Shown here: in pieces, positions 36,409 to 45,629 of the stretch | Numbering within the stretch: the stretch's first letter is position 1 | How the letters are laid out: each line of letters begins with the position of its first letter | Assembly (NCBI GenBank): GCA_029204225.1 | Contig: CM055111.1 | Location: forward strand, 14,283,011 to 14,339,010 | Direction of reading: 5' to 3' | Source: Diphasiastrum complanatum | Taxonomy: Eukaryota > Streptophyta > Lycopodiopsida > Lycopodiales > Lycopodiaceae | Length of the DNA: 56,000 nt | Translations under genes and position numbers: made by a program | The notes under the pieces: model-generated | Database searches by the model: none | What the model was told of the DNA's origin: nothing | The model's input: only the letters and a program-made list of their open reading frames with translations

Positions 36409-36806
36409 TCCTAGAGCGTTGCATGTTCCCAGTTTGACTAAGCACCTGTTGTCTATAAGCAAAATTGTTGACTTGGGTCATACGATTATTGTTTACTCCA
36501 ATCAATGTGTTATCTGTGACAAAGATAATCAAGTATTGGCACTAGAGATGAGATATGGATTTTCTAACCAGTAAGTCATTGCAGGCATATGCTGAGGAAC
36601 CAAGTTTCAAAGACGATCAAATCAAAACGTATGGTGATGGAGAGTTTATCTTAGAAGAATTCAAGGGATTTTGTTCCACTAATGGTATCCATCATTTATT
36701 TACCAGGAGCTATTCTCCTCAATCCAATGGAGTTGTACAGAGGAAGAATAGAACACTCGTAGAAAGTGCAAAGTGGATGTCTCATTTAGGAGTAGCGATG
36801 TTGACA

Positions 36807-36903
36807 GAAGCAATTGCTACAACTGCATACATCCATAATAGATGTTGCACGAAAGCAATTGCTACAACTGCATACTTCCATAATAGATGTTGCACAAAAG
36901 CAC
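36807..36903 (+). repeat. 48-bp in-frame duplication in integrase
   Basis: The peptide AIATTAYIHNRCCTK is repeated immediately as AIATTAYFHNRCCTK. The copies are in frame and nearly identical, so the duplication is younger than most of the decay in this element. Confidence 0.9.
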
Positions 36904-37093
36904 TACATAGTGTGATACCATAAGAGTTATGGATAGGTTTTAAACCTTCCAATAAGCACTTGGAGTAAAGTTATCTATGAAGTGAAAGTTGAAAGTTGAA
37001 ACCATATAAAAGAGCTAAACTTACAATATACCATTCAAAAGATGTGACGAATTTTCCATAATTACCAAGCTTTTAGAAGTGAAGGAAACTTAC

Positions 37094-37176
37094 AGTTGCT
37101 CGCTTGTCCTTTGAAGCTAGAATTCTGGCAAGCTGTGCTTTTGCTCTCACAAGATCGAGAGATAATTTGTCATAGG
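37094..37176 (-). CDS. internal exon of the giant-intron coiled-coil gene
   Basis: The minus strand reads YDKLSLDLVRAKAQLARILA then SKDKRAT, with donor ACT/GTAAGT. The acceptor is the tandem CAGAAG: using the second AG (exon from 37176) joins in frame to the 37462-37549 exon through a Ser codon. Using the first AG (exon from 37179) with that donor gives a stop, unless an upstream donor at ACTG/GTAATA is used. The exon ends in phase 0, matching the 29655-29744 exon. Heptad spacing of Leu/Ala suggests coiled coil. Confidence 0.72.
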
Positions 37177-37461
37177 CTTCTGAAAATGTGAAGTTGTTAG
37201 AAAATTTCGTCTTCTCTTTTTTCAAGCATAGCAACCAACTAGTGGTTATTATAAAAAGTAAATGTAAGAAGATAATAACAAACTTCGTAAATTTGTAGGA
37301 GAAATTTTTTTATTGTAGTCTCTTAAGAATTTTTAAGAAACTGTAGATCAAGCCTAGAATTTCACCTTTTCATTCAAATTACGGTTTTTGTATTGGAAAG
37401 GTCCCTTCTACATGCAGCTATCTTTCATTTGAAGCTTAAACTTGCATCTATGAAGACTCAC

Positions 37462-37549
37462 AAGCTTTAGATTTTACAGGAGTATTACCAGTGCCCTCAA
37501 TTAAAACCTGTTGTAAAGCTTCAAGCTCCACCAATCTATCTTCAACATC
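37462..37549 (-). CDS. internal exon of the giant-intron coiled-coil gene
   Basis: The minus strand has acceptor TTGCTTTATAG, then DVEDRLVELEALQQVLIEGT and NTPVKSKA, with donor GCTT/GTGAGT. DRLVELEALQQVL is strongly heptad-like. Start phase 0 fits the 53798-53839 exon upstream; the 88-base length leaves phase 1 into the next exon. Good splice consensus at both ends and a stop-rich surrounding support a real exon. Confidence 0.72.
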
Positions 37550-37777
37550 CTATAAAGCAAAGCAAAAAAGTGATGCTTGAAAATGAGCAACATATGTCTG
37601 GCTATAGTTTGCAACATATGCATTCACTTCTAGTTGGTTTCATCTAGCTTGATTGAAGAATTCACAACATACCTTGAAGATTGTATGCGATACAACAATT
37701 AGGTTTTGCCACACACATCATCAATGCTTGAAGCTAAGTCTATTATTAACTTGAAACTACATAAATTAGTACCAACT

Positions 37778-37849
37778 CTTTTCGACAGAAAGGGCAACGC
37801 CACTTTCTATCGGGCACCATCTCCACCTCGTCCCAAATGGGAGAAGCAA

Positions 37850-37901
<52 letters not shown>

Positions 37902-38062
37902 CACACACACCCTAAACCCTAAATCCAATATCTCTCTCTCTCTCCTCCTAAACCCTAAACCCAAGCACACACACCTAAACCCTAACTCACATACACACAT
38001 CATGTCACACACACACACACACACACAATTATGGACTCGGCTCATTACATTCGCCGCGTCCA
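37778..38062 (-). pseudogene. 5' end of an hAT transposase gene with BED finger (truncated)
   Basis: The minus strand carries a leader of GT/GA microsatellites and TTTAGGG units (37925-38030). ATG follows at 37853-37851, then SPIWDEVEMVPDRKWRCPFC and RK, the first Cys pair of a BED zinc finger. Homology to 55650-55890 on the plus strand is clear over about 250 bp. It stops abruptly at about 37778, right after RKE, where unrelated intron sequence begins. BED fingers bind transposon ends. Only the promoter, leader and about 25 codons remain. Confidence 0.8.
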
Positions 38063-38455
38063 TTTACATTTACTTCACTTTATGCATAAGCAGGCCTTGG
38101 CCCTTTTTTATTCATTAGTGACACTTAGACTATATGGTTGGCCTTTGGCCTTATTATTCATTACTAGGCCATTTGAACATATTACTGGAGAGTGGGGGCC
38201 TTCTTGGAGGGCGCACTATTTTCCCTCCCAGTTGGGCCCTAGCCACCGAAAGCTTCCTTTTAGGGCTTCCTATTGGCTATAAGTAGGGAAACTGTGTCAT
38301 TTGTTATTCAGCTGATGATATTGATCTCTCTCTTTAGTCTCCATAATCTCTCTCTTTCTTGCTTTCTAGGGTTAAGTCTTGCTTATGTGCTGCTTCCATA
38401 GCTTAAGTCTTGCTTATGTGATGCTTTCATAGCTTAGCTCTAGATCAGCTAGATA
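38063..38455. other. no gene seen; may include hAT upstream region
   Basis: Non-coding sequence upstream of the minus-strand hAT leader, with TTGGCCTTTGGCC-like and AGCTTAAGTCTTGCTTATGT repeats (38370-38430, a 35-bp unit present twice). Confidence 0.4.
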
Positions 38456-38600
38456 TATATATATAAGGAAGTGGGGGCTGGACGGAGACGCATGTCCGCG
38501 TCCGGACGCGGACGCCTCAAGGGTGCGTCCGCGTCCGGATGCGTCCCCCATTTTCAAAAAAAAAAATTCAAAAAAAAAAAAATACAGGCACTTGCCCTCG
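38456..38600. repeat. GCGTCCGGACGC palindrome cluster beside TA and A runs
   Basis: A TATATATATATA run is followed by repeated GCGTCC/GGACGC steps in both orientations (38480-38548), then poly-A stretches. The same motif family recurs at 53115-53165 and 55060-55175. Confidence 0.75.
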
Positions 38601-39054
38601 CTGTCCCACATCCCCAAAGCAAAATAAAAACAATTTATGACCCCTGCCCCTCCCCCCCCCGGAATTAATTATTAGAGGGTGTCTGGCACCCACCTGTCCC
38701 CTCCTGTTAAAAAATAGGAAAACGGTACCCAAAAAAATTTGCAACAAACCTAACCACTGCCCCCATGCCTCCCATGTCTGATATCTACAGAATCGGACAC
38801 GAAAGAGCAACAATTTATATTTTTTGAGTCTCCAAGACTCTGTCTCGTGCCCTCGCTATCTCTCTCTCCCTGACGAATCTATATTCTACTATTATATAAA
38901 TACAGGTAAACGATGCGCTCCCCGAATGAACCTCAACAACTTACTAATTACTTATGCTCCACAGTGTCATTCAACATAGGGAAGTTCAAGACCTACACAG
39001 TACCATGGCCTATGTGATGAGATAGGTTTAGGGTTTTGGGAGGTACAACGTCAC

Positions 39055-39318
39055 ATGGGCAACAAATCGGGGCAGGTCCTGGAAGATGTCCGCCGGCACA
39101 ACGAACGACATCGGAAGCAAGAAGCAGAATTTCACGAGAGCCAGCGAGAGATAATGGTGCAACTACTGGAGCTGCAGCCACGTGCCCTACGACTCTCGGA
39201 CCTGCTCCCCCCTACCTCAGCTGGCGAGGGCGAGGAAACGCAGCGGATTGGAATTAACTTCACCGCAGAACAGCTGGCCATGGTTCGGGAAAGAGTCCTT
39301 CGTCGTTGGGCCAGCTAG
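39055..39318 (+). CDS. hAT-companion ORF, diverged copy 1
   Basis: An 87-codon frame contains VRRHNERHRKQEAEFHESQ and ends INFTAEQLAMVRERVLRRWAS. It aligns with the companion ORFs at 41115-41459 and 49806-50171 at both conserved blocks (RRHNERHRKQEA and the D-Q/R-IG-NFT-QL-MVRER block), and the 3' flank stays alignable to about 39620 (AAGCCGTATGTGG, CGCCTGGTATTTC). It is more diverged than the other two and has a shortened middle. It stands alone, without an adjoining transposase tail in the usual convergent orientation. Function unknown. Confidence 0.6.
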   Translation: MGNKSGQVLEDVRRHNERHRKQEAEFHESQREIMVQLLELQPRALRLSDLLPPTSAGEGEETQRIGINFTAEQLAMVRERVLRRWAS

Positions 39319-39640
39319 TAGGCAGAGTGACAGAATAATGCACCTGACCAGGACGACGAGTTTGTGGGCTCTTCGGCGCCCCAGTAATGTAAAGCCCAAA
39401 TAAAGGTCAAGCCGTATGTGGGGACTATTTCTGTGTGATTCTTGGGAGTAAATGAGGTGGCATACAGTTAGACAATAGTTTACAAACAGACCCAACCGCA
39501 TGTGGCGGGATAATGTTTTTTTGATACTATTCTTAAATCAATATACAATATGCTCTTTTGGGCAACATGCGCCTGGTATTTCTAAAACACAATCTTTGTA
39601 GTTTAATATGTAATTTGTGCATTGAGCTGAAAATGTGAGT

Positions 39641-39645
<5 letters not shown>

Positions 39646-39718
<73 letters not shown>
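39646..39718. repeat. (GA)n microsatellite
   Basis: Perfect GA tract of about 36 units. Confidence 0.95.
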
Positions 39719-39720
<2 letters not shown>

Positions 39721-40016
39721 TTGGAATGTAAATGAAATTGCTTACATTACCATAGGTTACTTTGACCCAAAAGGTCAAGAGTTGTGTAACCATGGTCATT
39801 TAATATATTAGGCCTACTAAACTTAGAGTTAGCTAAGTTAGTATGAAATTAACTTGGTAGGGACTCATGGGTCCACTAGGCCTAATTATGACATTAAGTA
39901 CCCCAGCTTGACATATTGGAGGTACCTTATTTTTCTATGTAACTTATAGAAAGTTGGATAGCCAATAGTCAAGTAGTTGGATAGCCAATAGTCATGAAGT
40001 TAGATCAGTACCCACA

Positions 40017-40800
40017 TCCACAGTGGCAGCACCCACTCCACATTCGCCTCCTTTGGCAGCACCCACTCCACTTGCTCCCCCTTTGGTAGCACCCAGGATG
40101 TACCAGTACCGGCCACCGCAGCGCCCCTTTCAGTACATATCGCTGCTGTACTTGCCTCCTGCATAGCCAGTTCCTCCACCTGCAGCAGCCCCACGGGCAC
40201 ACACTCCACGAGCTCATCCTCCTCGCTCAGGTGCACAGGGAGTTCCCTCTTTTGCTTCCCTATCCCAGCCGGCCTCAGCTTGGGCCCAGCCTAGCCAGCC
40301 AGGTGATTTGCATGGGGGTGACGAGGCATTGACATCTCCTCTTGTCTGCAAGAGACCATTAAGGCCCAAGGGTGCACCGAACAAGAAAGGCAAGGCACAG
40401 AAACTGCCAGGGAAGAGAGGACGACCACGCAGGGTTCCAGGTACAGCTAGAGGTGCAGGATTACAGCCAGCTGGAGGAGGTGTTGTTGGTTTGGCTTGCT
40501 TGGGGGCTGATGTGGAGGCAGATTGGGATGATGCTAGTGAGGAGTCCTCCTCCTCGGACACACAGCCCATGCCAGTTCCAGACAGGCAGAGATATCGGTT
40601 GCGAGAGTCAGCTCGAGACCCCGAGTTGTCTCCGGAGCATTCGTCTGTACTCAGATCATTTTTCATATTATATACAGTGTTTGGCGTACTTTATTTGCTG
40701 CACATTGTGCGTATGTCGCTCTGTACATGTGATGCTGTATTTTCAATTTTATGTCAAATTCTATGTGCGTGTATGAATCTTATTTTCAACTAATTTCGAT
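40017..40800 (+). pseudogene. hAT transposase C-terminal tail, copy A
   Basis: The plus strand matches the minus strand of 50500-51340 at more than 90% by eye. It encodes the Ala/Pro-rich stretch, then RPKGAPNKKGKAQKLPGKRG with RPRR (AT-hook-like), then the acidic SEESSSSDTQPMPVPDRQRY. A deletion of about 110 bp relative to copy B removes the natural stop, so the frame runs into 3' UTR. Everything upstream in the transposase is missing before 40017. The tail faces the companion ORF at 41115-41459. Confidence 0.75.
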
Positions 40801-41114
40801 TGAAGTGAATGATAGCTTCACATAAATGCACCTACATAATGAGCACAACAATTACCCCTACACCCCAAACGGCATTTCAAAAACACATGTATTACATTTG
40901 CATTTAAAAAAAACAGAGATTGCATTTCACATGACCGGGCTCGCGTTGTACAAAAAACAACTATATATTCATTCTACCGTTGTATCAAGATAACATTACA
41001 TATCCCGTCCTTTTTTTAAGCAGCTATCTAGTTATTTGCCGCACCTAAAACTGCCGAAAATTACATAGCAACAATCCACCACATACGGCTGGACCTTATC
41101 TATTCTAAACATGC

Positions 41115-41459
41115 CTACTGATCCTCCACCAACTCCTCGCCTTTGTCAGGTGCATTGTTCTGTCGCTCTCGCTCTGCCTCCTGGTTAGCCTGATGTCTGG
41201 CTGCCCTTTCCCTGACCATGATGAGCTGCCGCCGTGTGAAGTACATTCCGATCTGCTCATCCAAATCCAGCTTGACAGCGGGGGCAGGGGCCACAGCGGG
41301 GGCGGAGATCTGCAGCTCTGGGTGTCGCTCTCGAGTCTGTCGCAGCATCTTTGCAATGTCTGCCTCTTGCTTACGATGTCTTTCGTTGTGCCTTCGGATA
41401 TCTTCCTCGAGCTTCCTCCTGGCTTCTCCCTCGGGCTTCGGTGGTATGCGCTCTGCCAT
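41115..41459 (-). CDS. hAT-companion ORF, copy A
   Basis: The minus strand encodes 114 residues from ATG at 41459-41457: MAERIPPKPEGEARRKLEED, then RRHNERHRKQEADIAKMLRQ, an Ala/Pro linker and LDEQIGMYFTRRQLIMVRER, ending ELVEDQ. The frame is fully open. It is highly charged and probably coiled-coil in the first 60 residues. About 75% of residues match copy B. The 3' ends of this gene and of the transposase tail converge with about 480 bp between. Upstream lies the conserved region with a TATA-like box. I know no family; an accessory protein of the hAT element is an inference from repeated linkage. Confidence 0.7.
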   Translation of the reverse strand: MAERIPPKPEGEARRKLEEDIRRHNERHRKQEADIAKMLRQTRERHPELQISAPAVAPAPAVKLDLDEQIGMYFTRRQLIMVRERAARHQANQEAERERQNNAPDKGEELVEDQ

Positions 41460-42020
41460 CTCGATCGACCTTCTCCTCACAGTACCTTGGTCCTTGAACA
41501 CCCTCTCACAGCACCTTGGCTCCCAAACAGCCTCTCACAGCCTGTCACTGGCTCTCGCTTGCTCTCACTGTCTATCACTAGCTCTCTCATAGCCTCTGAA
41601 AATGCGGATCAGAATGGCATTCTGAGTGCTTATTTATCCCCACAGCCTGATCGGCCATGTGGATCCCCATCATCCCTCCATGTGCCTCTGTACCCTAAAC
41701 CCATGTGATGCCCCCCCCCTGTGTTGCTCTACCATTGGCCCCATGGTTTGCTCACCCACAGTGCCCATGTGCTCTTGCACCAGTCCCCTGCACCATGTAG
41801 TGTACCCTCTTTTTTTACACCCAGAACCCGTTTTTTTTCCATTTTTTTGACCTGTTTTGGTAGGTAATAGGCAAAAATTAAATATTAAAAATATTAAAAA
41901 AAGTAAAAAAATATTATAAATGGTACCGCCCTGGTACCGCGGATCCCAGGGTGGTACCGTACCAGCGGTACCATACCAGCGGTACCAAGGGCCACTATGA
42001 TATATATATATATCATAGGT
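41460..42020 (-). repeat. companion-ORF upstream region, arm A
   Basis: About 540 bp that recur at 48612-49165 and, inverted, at 49200-49805. It contains CTCACAGCCTCTGAAAATGC, the TATA-like GGGATAAATA (minus strand, about 41629-41641), a GGTACC palindrome cluster (41925-41990) and the AT end CTATGATATATATATATCAT. Arm A has one copy of an 83-bp internal unit that the other two arms have twice. Confidence 0.85.
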
Positions 42021-42924
42021 CCCGCGGTGTGGACTCTCCGCCACCCGAGCAGGCCCAGGATGCTACTGCTGAGGCCTTCGAGGATGTGGAAGAGATCCCT
42101 TCTTCCTTCCCTTCCCATCCGAATGACCTCCTCAGCCAGCAGTTTTTGTACCCCATGCCAGATGTTGCCCCTCCACCAGTGCACCCCACCTATGCTGCTG
42201 CACCCATCCCTGCCAGTGCATCCCACTCTCCCCATTCCACGTCTACAGCTGATGCATCCACCAGTGCCCAGCCTGTCGCGTCATCGTCCATTCCCGTCAC
42301 GGTTGGTGCACCGTGCTGGAGGTCCACCACCCGTCGCCCACCGGGTAGAGCCCTTGTGCAGCAGACCATTCGTGGCGCGCATCAGCCACACATGGACATA
42401 GAGGCCACACAGGCCGTGGCCAGTTTGATTTACGAGCTGAAACTACCTTTTGCCATCACCGATTCTCAGCCCTTTAGAAGGGCATACCGCCTTGCACAGT
42501 CTGTCAGCCCTGGCTGGAGAGTCCCTGGTTCGGAGGTTGTCCGCACACACATGCTGAGAGATAAGGTTGAGTCCTTGTCTAGAGAGATGGAGCCTCTACG
42601 CCGCCACTGGGCCACATATGGATGTAGCATCATTCCGATAGCTGGACTGATGTCAGGAGGAGGCCGATCCTCAACATCTTGGTCTCCAACTGCACGGGTA
42701 CACAGTTTTTGAGAGCCGTGGATTGCAGTAGGGGAGAGTATATCTACAGATTTCATGTACGGTGTCATTAGGTCTTCCATACTGTCCATAGGCCCCCAGC
42801 ATGTCGTTACGGTGGTGACGGACAATGCCACCAAATGTGTTCAGATGGGTGTCCTACTAGAGGCCGAGTTCCCTCACATCGTCCATACCCCCTGTGCGGC
42901 GCATAGACCTTCTCATGGGGGACA
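42021..42924 (+). pseudogene. hAT transposase, N-terminal and DUF659 part (before chromovirus)
   Basis: The plus strand encodes an acidic and Pro/Ser-rich lead-in, then HQPHMDIEATQAVASLIYEL, PFAITDSQPFRRAYRLAQSV and YGCSIIP. After a one-base loss it continues DSWTDVRRRPILNILVSNC and FLRAVDCSRGE, the DUF659 core. After a second shift it reads VVTVVTDNATKCVQMGVLL and HIVHTPCAAH, the conserved D and CAAH of hAT transposases. A third shift lies near 42905. The BED finger is missing: the frame starts right after arm A. At 42924 it is interrupted by the chromovirus and resumes at 48132. Confidence 0.85.
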
Positions 42925-42929
42925 TAGGT

Positions 42930-43287
42930 TGTTACGAGCTCGTAACCAGTGCCGAACCCTAGGGAACACAGATAGGTCAGATACCACAGTCAGGGTCGTG
43001 TCCAGTGTACATGACCAACAGGGCAAGACAGTGTGAGTAGTGTGCCCCAGCACGGTCCATAGCCATGGCGGGCCTAACACAGCCTAGGGACCCTGTCAGC
43101 AGGATAGGGCCCCCAGTTGGGTCCCGACGTGCAGTCGACCACGTCAGTGCCACGTGGCCGACACTTGGCAGTTGCATGCTACCAGTCCTCACACTGGGCT
43201 AGGAGGGGCTTACTCTATATCAGGGAGTAGGCAAGGTTGGGTGGATCAGTTAGTATTTGCCCTACTGTGGTGTTAGGATCTATTACA
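42930..43287 (+). repeat. 5' LTR of chromovirus
   Basis: Starts with the perfect 16-bp palindrome GTTACGAGCTCGTAAC after the first T and ends ATCTATTACA. A TATA-like CTATATCAG lies near 43214-43222. Confidence 0.95.
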
Positions 43288-43288
43288 C

Positions 43289-43300
43289 TGGTATCAGAGC
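43289..43300 (+). promoter_or_regulatory. primer binding site of chromovirus
   Basis: TGGTATCAGAGC, an exact match to the initiator-Met tRNA PBS, one base after the LTR. Confidence 0.93.
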
Positions 43301-43389
43301 CATCTCCTTCTATGGGAGCTCAGTTTCAGCAGGGGAGAAATCCATCAGAGTGCATAGCAACTATGGTTAATATGCAAAGATAGATAGAG

Positions 43390-43860
43390 CAGGGTCAGCG
43401 CTGGAGAACCAGCTATCTATGGTGGAAATCTCCGTAGGATTACTTGTTTTTACAGTAAAATTTGGATCAGCTTTCTAGGCCAGGTCCAGCGCTGCCAATC
43501 AGGGTTTAAACTTCGATTTTGGAGTGGAAATTCCGGATTTTGGAGCGTTTTCAAGTCAGGAAGTTTGATGCAGACCAGCGCTGTTAGAGCAGCCTCCTTC
43601 CTTGAGTTTTGAGAGGAAATCAGTGACAAATTGAGCAAGATTTGAAGCGGATTTCTACAGCAGGTCCAGCGCTGGACAGTAGGGGATAAATTTTAGAATT
43701 TATCCTTGCATTTCAAAGGTTTTCTAGAAGTCTGAGCTTCAGACTTGCTTGTCACAGACCAGCGACCTACCAGCTGAGGTCAAATCAGAGATTCAAGCGG
43801 ATTTTTGAGCCTAAATGTGGACAAATTGAGATGCTGTCAGACCAGCGAGGGGGGATAGCA
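43390..43860 (+). repeat. leader repeats with core CAGCGCTG / GACCAGCG
   Basis: Six short copies of CAGGTCCAGCGCTG or CAGACCAGCG occur about 70-100 bases apart (about 43393, 43481, 43571, 43661, 43755, 43838) between PBS and gag. The central AGCGCT is palindromic. Position suggests a role in RNA packaging or dimerisation; this is inference. Confidence 0.75.
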
Positions 43861-44060
43861 AAAGTTTCAGATCTTGTTGCACATTTTCCAACCTCAAATC
43901 AAATTGAGAAAGAAGCTGAGAAGGGCTTTTCTGTATTCTCTCTGTGGAAGTACAGTTCTCAGAAAGAGCTAAGTTTCCTTTCCCTTGTACAGTTGTAAAT
44001 TAGTCTTTTAGAATTTTTTTTTCCTTCAGAAGTTAAGGTAGCTCTCTTTCAGTTCCGAAG

Positions 44061-45629
44061 ATGACCACTCCTCAGGGACCTGATCAACCCCCGGAGAGAG
44101 GCTTCGACGAACTTGAAACAGAAGCCTTGGCTTATAGAAAAGGGAAGGAACCCATGGAAGTAGAAGAACAGGAACAGTTCGCCGAAGAACTCGACGAACT
44201 GGTTACCAAGGAGCAGTTCCTCCAATTGGTAACAGAAGTGGATGAACTGAAGTTGGCATTAGCCAATTTCAAGTCCAGTGTGGACGACTCGTTCGCTGAA
44301 CTCAAAAACTTGATTTTGAGCTCCGCGAAAGGAAGCCTTCCCTCCACTTCTCAGTTATCCCCTTCTCCACTTCCATCAGTTTCGGGTGAGACTTTACGGT
44401 CTCACCCCAGTGTTTTTAAAGATTTAAAGCCTCCTACTTTTAATGGGGAAGAGAAGGATAGAAATGCAGATATTCTACAAACCTTCCTCAGCAAATGGAA
44501 GAACATTCATGCTCTTAAACAGACCCCTGACCATTTGCAAGCAATTGAGGCCAGTCTTTCCTTAGGGCCTATGGCCTATAAGTGGTGGTTAAATCTCCAA
44601 GAGACTGGGCAGACTCCCCGGTCATGGAAAGCTTTTGAAGAAGCTTTCCTAAGAGAATTTCTACCAGAAAATGAACTGGATAGAGCTTGGGAAGCCTGGG
44701 AAAGAACAATAATGGATAAATCCCTCATCCAATATATCTCGCAGTATCGAGAAGCAATTTTAAAGATTAAAAATATGGATGACTATCAGAAAATCAGGGG
44801 ATTTGTCCGTGGCCTCAAAGATGAATATAAAGTAGAGGTCCAGAGAAACTCGCCTACTACCCTTGAGCAAGCTCTCAGATATGCTCAAATCTATGATGAT
44901 TCAGTGGGTAGGAAGAGAGCGAGACAACAACCACTTTCTGAGCAGCTTCCTCAGAAAGACTTTCAATTTAAAAAGAAATTTTTAAAAAGAAAGAAAGAAG
45001 ATAAATTTAAAGGTGAAGCCCCTCAGAAACGCCCTTCACTCATACAGCCCTTAAAACCAGATGATTTTGAGAAAGCCAAACAAGAACGTTTGTGCTTTGT
45101 GTGTATGGGCAAGGGACACACAGTCAGACAGTGTCCCAAGGGGCCTTTCACTAAAAAAGATAAAAAAGATAAAAAACAAGTTCATCTTGTTCAGACTGTA
45201 TGTTTCCCCAATGACTCGGCAGCTTCCGAGATCAAAGTGTACCATGAAGATCATGAACACTGTTGCCAGCTGACCTGTGCAATGCTAGCGAGACCCTTCA
45301 GCTTTGGGCCGCATGACCTTGTACGTATGCATGGGAAAGTTGATAACCAGTCAGTAAGAGTCATGGTTGATGATGGGGCAACCCATAATTTCATCAACCA
45401 CACCCTGGTTAAAAAGCTTAAACTACCAGAGGTACCTAGTCAACATAGGTACATAGTTTCATTAGCTAAGGGTGAAGATAAAAAAATATGGGAAACTATG
45501 GTAAGTAAGTTAAATCTTGGTATTCAGGGGTACCAAGATGAAATAAACTTTCAGATAATGCACCTGGATCGAACAGACATTGTTCTCGGGAGAGATTGGC
45601 TCTACAGTTTAGGACCTTCCCTCCACTAA
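44061..45629 (+). CDS. chromovirus gag-protease
   Basis: 522 codons from ATG at 44061 (first ATG after the leader). An acidic N-terminal coiled segment (FAEELDELVTKEQFLQLVTE) is followed by the Retrotrans_gag domain at about residues 110-260 (FKDLKPPTFNGEEKDRNADI, WWLNLQETGQTPRSWKAFEE), a basic region, and the zinc knuckle CFVCMGKGHTVRQC near residue 345. The aspartic protease has MVDDGATHNFINHTL near residue 435, with DDG in place of the common DSG, and DIVLGRDWLYSLG. It stops at TAA 45627-45629. RT continues in the same frame, so one codon separates it from a gag-pol fusion. Confidence 0.92.
   Translation: MTTPQGPDQPPERGFDELETEALAYRKGKEPMEVEEQEQFAEELDELVTKEQFLQLVTEVDELKLALANFKSSVDDSFAELKNLILSSAKGSLPSTSQLSPSPLPSVSGETLRSHPSVFKDLKPPTFNGEEKDRNADILQTFLSKWKNIHALKQTPDHLQAIEASLSLGPMAYKWWLNLQETGQTPRSWKAFEEAFLREFLPENELDRAWEAWERTIMDKSLIQYISQYREAILKIKNMDDYQKIRGFVRGLKDEYKVEVQRNSPTTLEQALRYAQIYDDSVGRKRARQQPLSEQLPQKDFQFKKKFLKRKKEDKFKGEAPQKRPSLIQPLKPDDFEKAKQERLCFVCMGKGHTVRQCPKGPFTKKDKKDKKQVHLVQTVCFPNDSAASEIKVYHEDHEHCCQLTCAMLARPFSFGPHDLVRMHGKVDNQSVRVMVDDGATHNFINHTLVKKLKLPEVPSQHRYIVSLAKGEDKKIWETMVSKLNLGIQGYQDEINFQIMHLDRTDIVLGRDWLYSLGPSLH

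Larger units (their letters stand above)
34749..37000 (+). mobile_element. truncated Ty1-copia element, plus strand
   Basis: A PBS-like CGGTATCAAAGC lies at 34749-34760 after a CA that may end the 5' LTR. A leader of about 900 bp rich in TTGTAC/GTACAA follows. Gag starts near 35700 (IEKFDGDNFYM, LLAKDFWDI). The pre-integrase segment at 36420-36540 reads LHVPSLTKHLLSISKIVDLG. Integrase occupies 36555-36923 (GDGEFILEEFKGFC, SYSPQSNGVVQRKNRTLVES). It ends at ELWIGFKPSNK near 36960. RT, RNase H and the 3' LTR are absent. Stops and shifts occur throughout. The element sits in an intron, and its broken end is about 100 bp from the 37.1 kb exon. Confidence 0.8.

Noticed and set aside
37920-38030. 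Interstitial telomere from chromosome fusion (CCCTAAA units)
   Set aside because: Only a few scattered units, repeated in the same leader context at 55.67 kb; better explained as telo-boxes of the hAT promoter.
39036-39257. Alternative 73-aa frame overlapping companion copy 1
   Set aside because: Only the 39055-39318 frame keeps both blocks conserved in the other copies.
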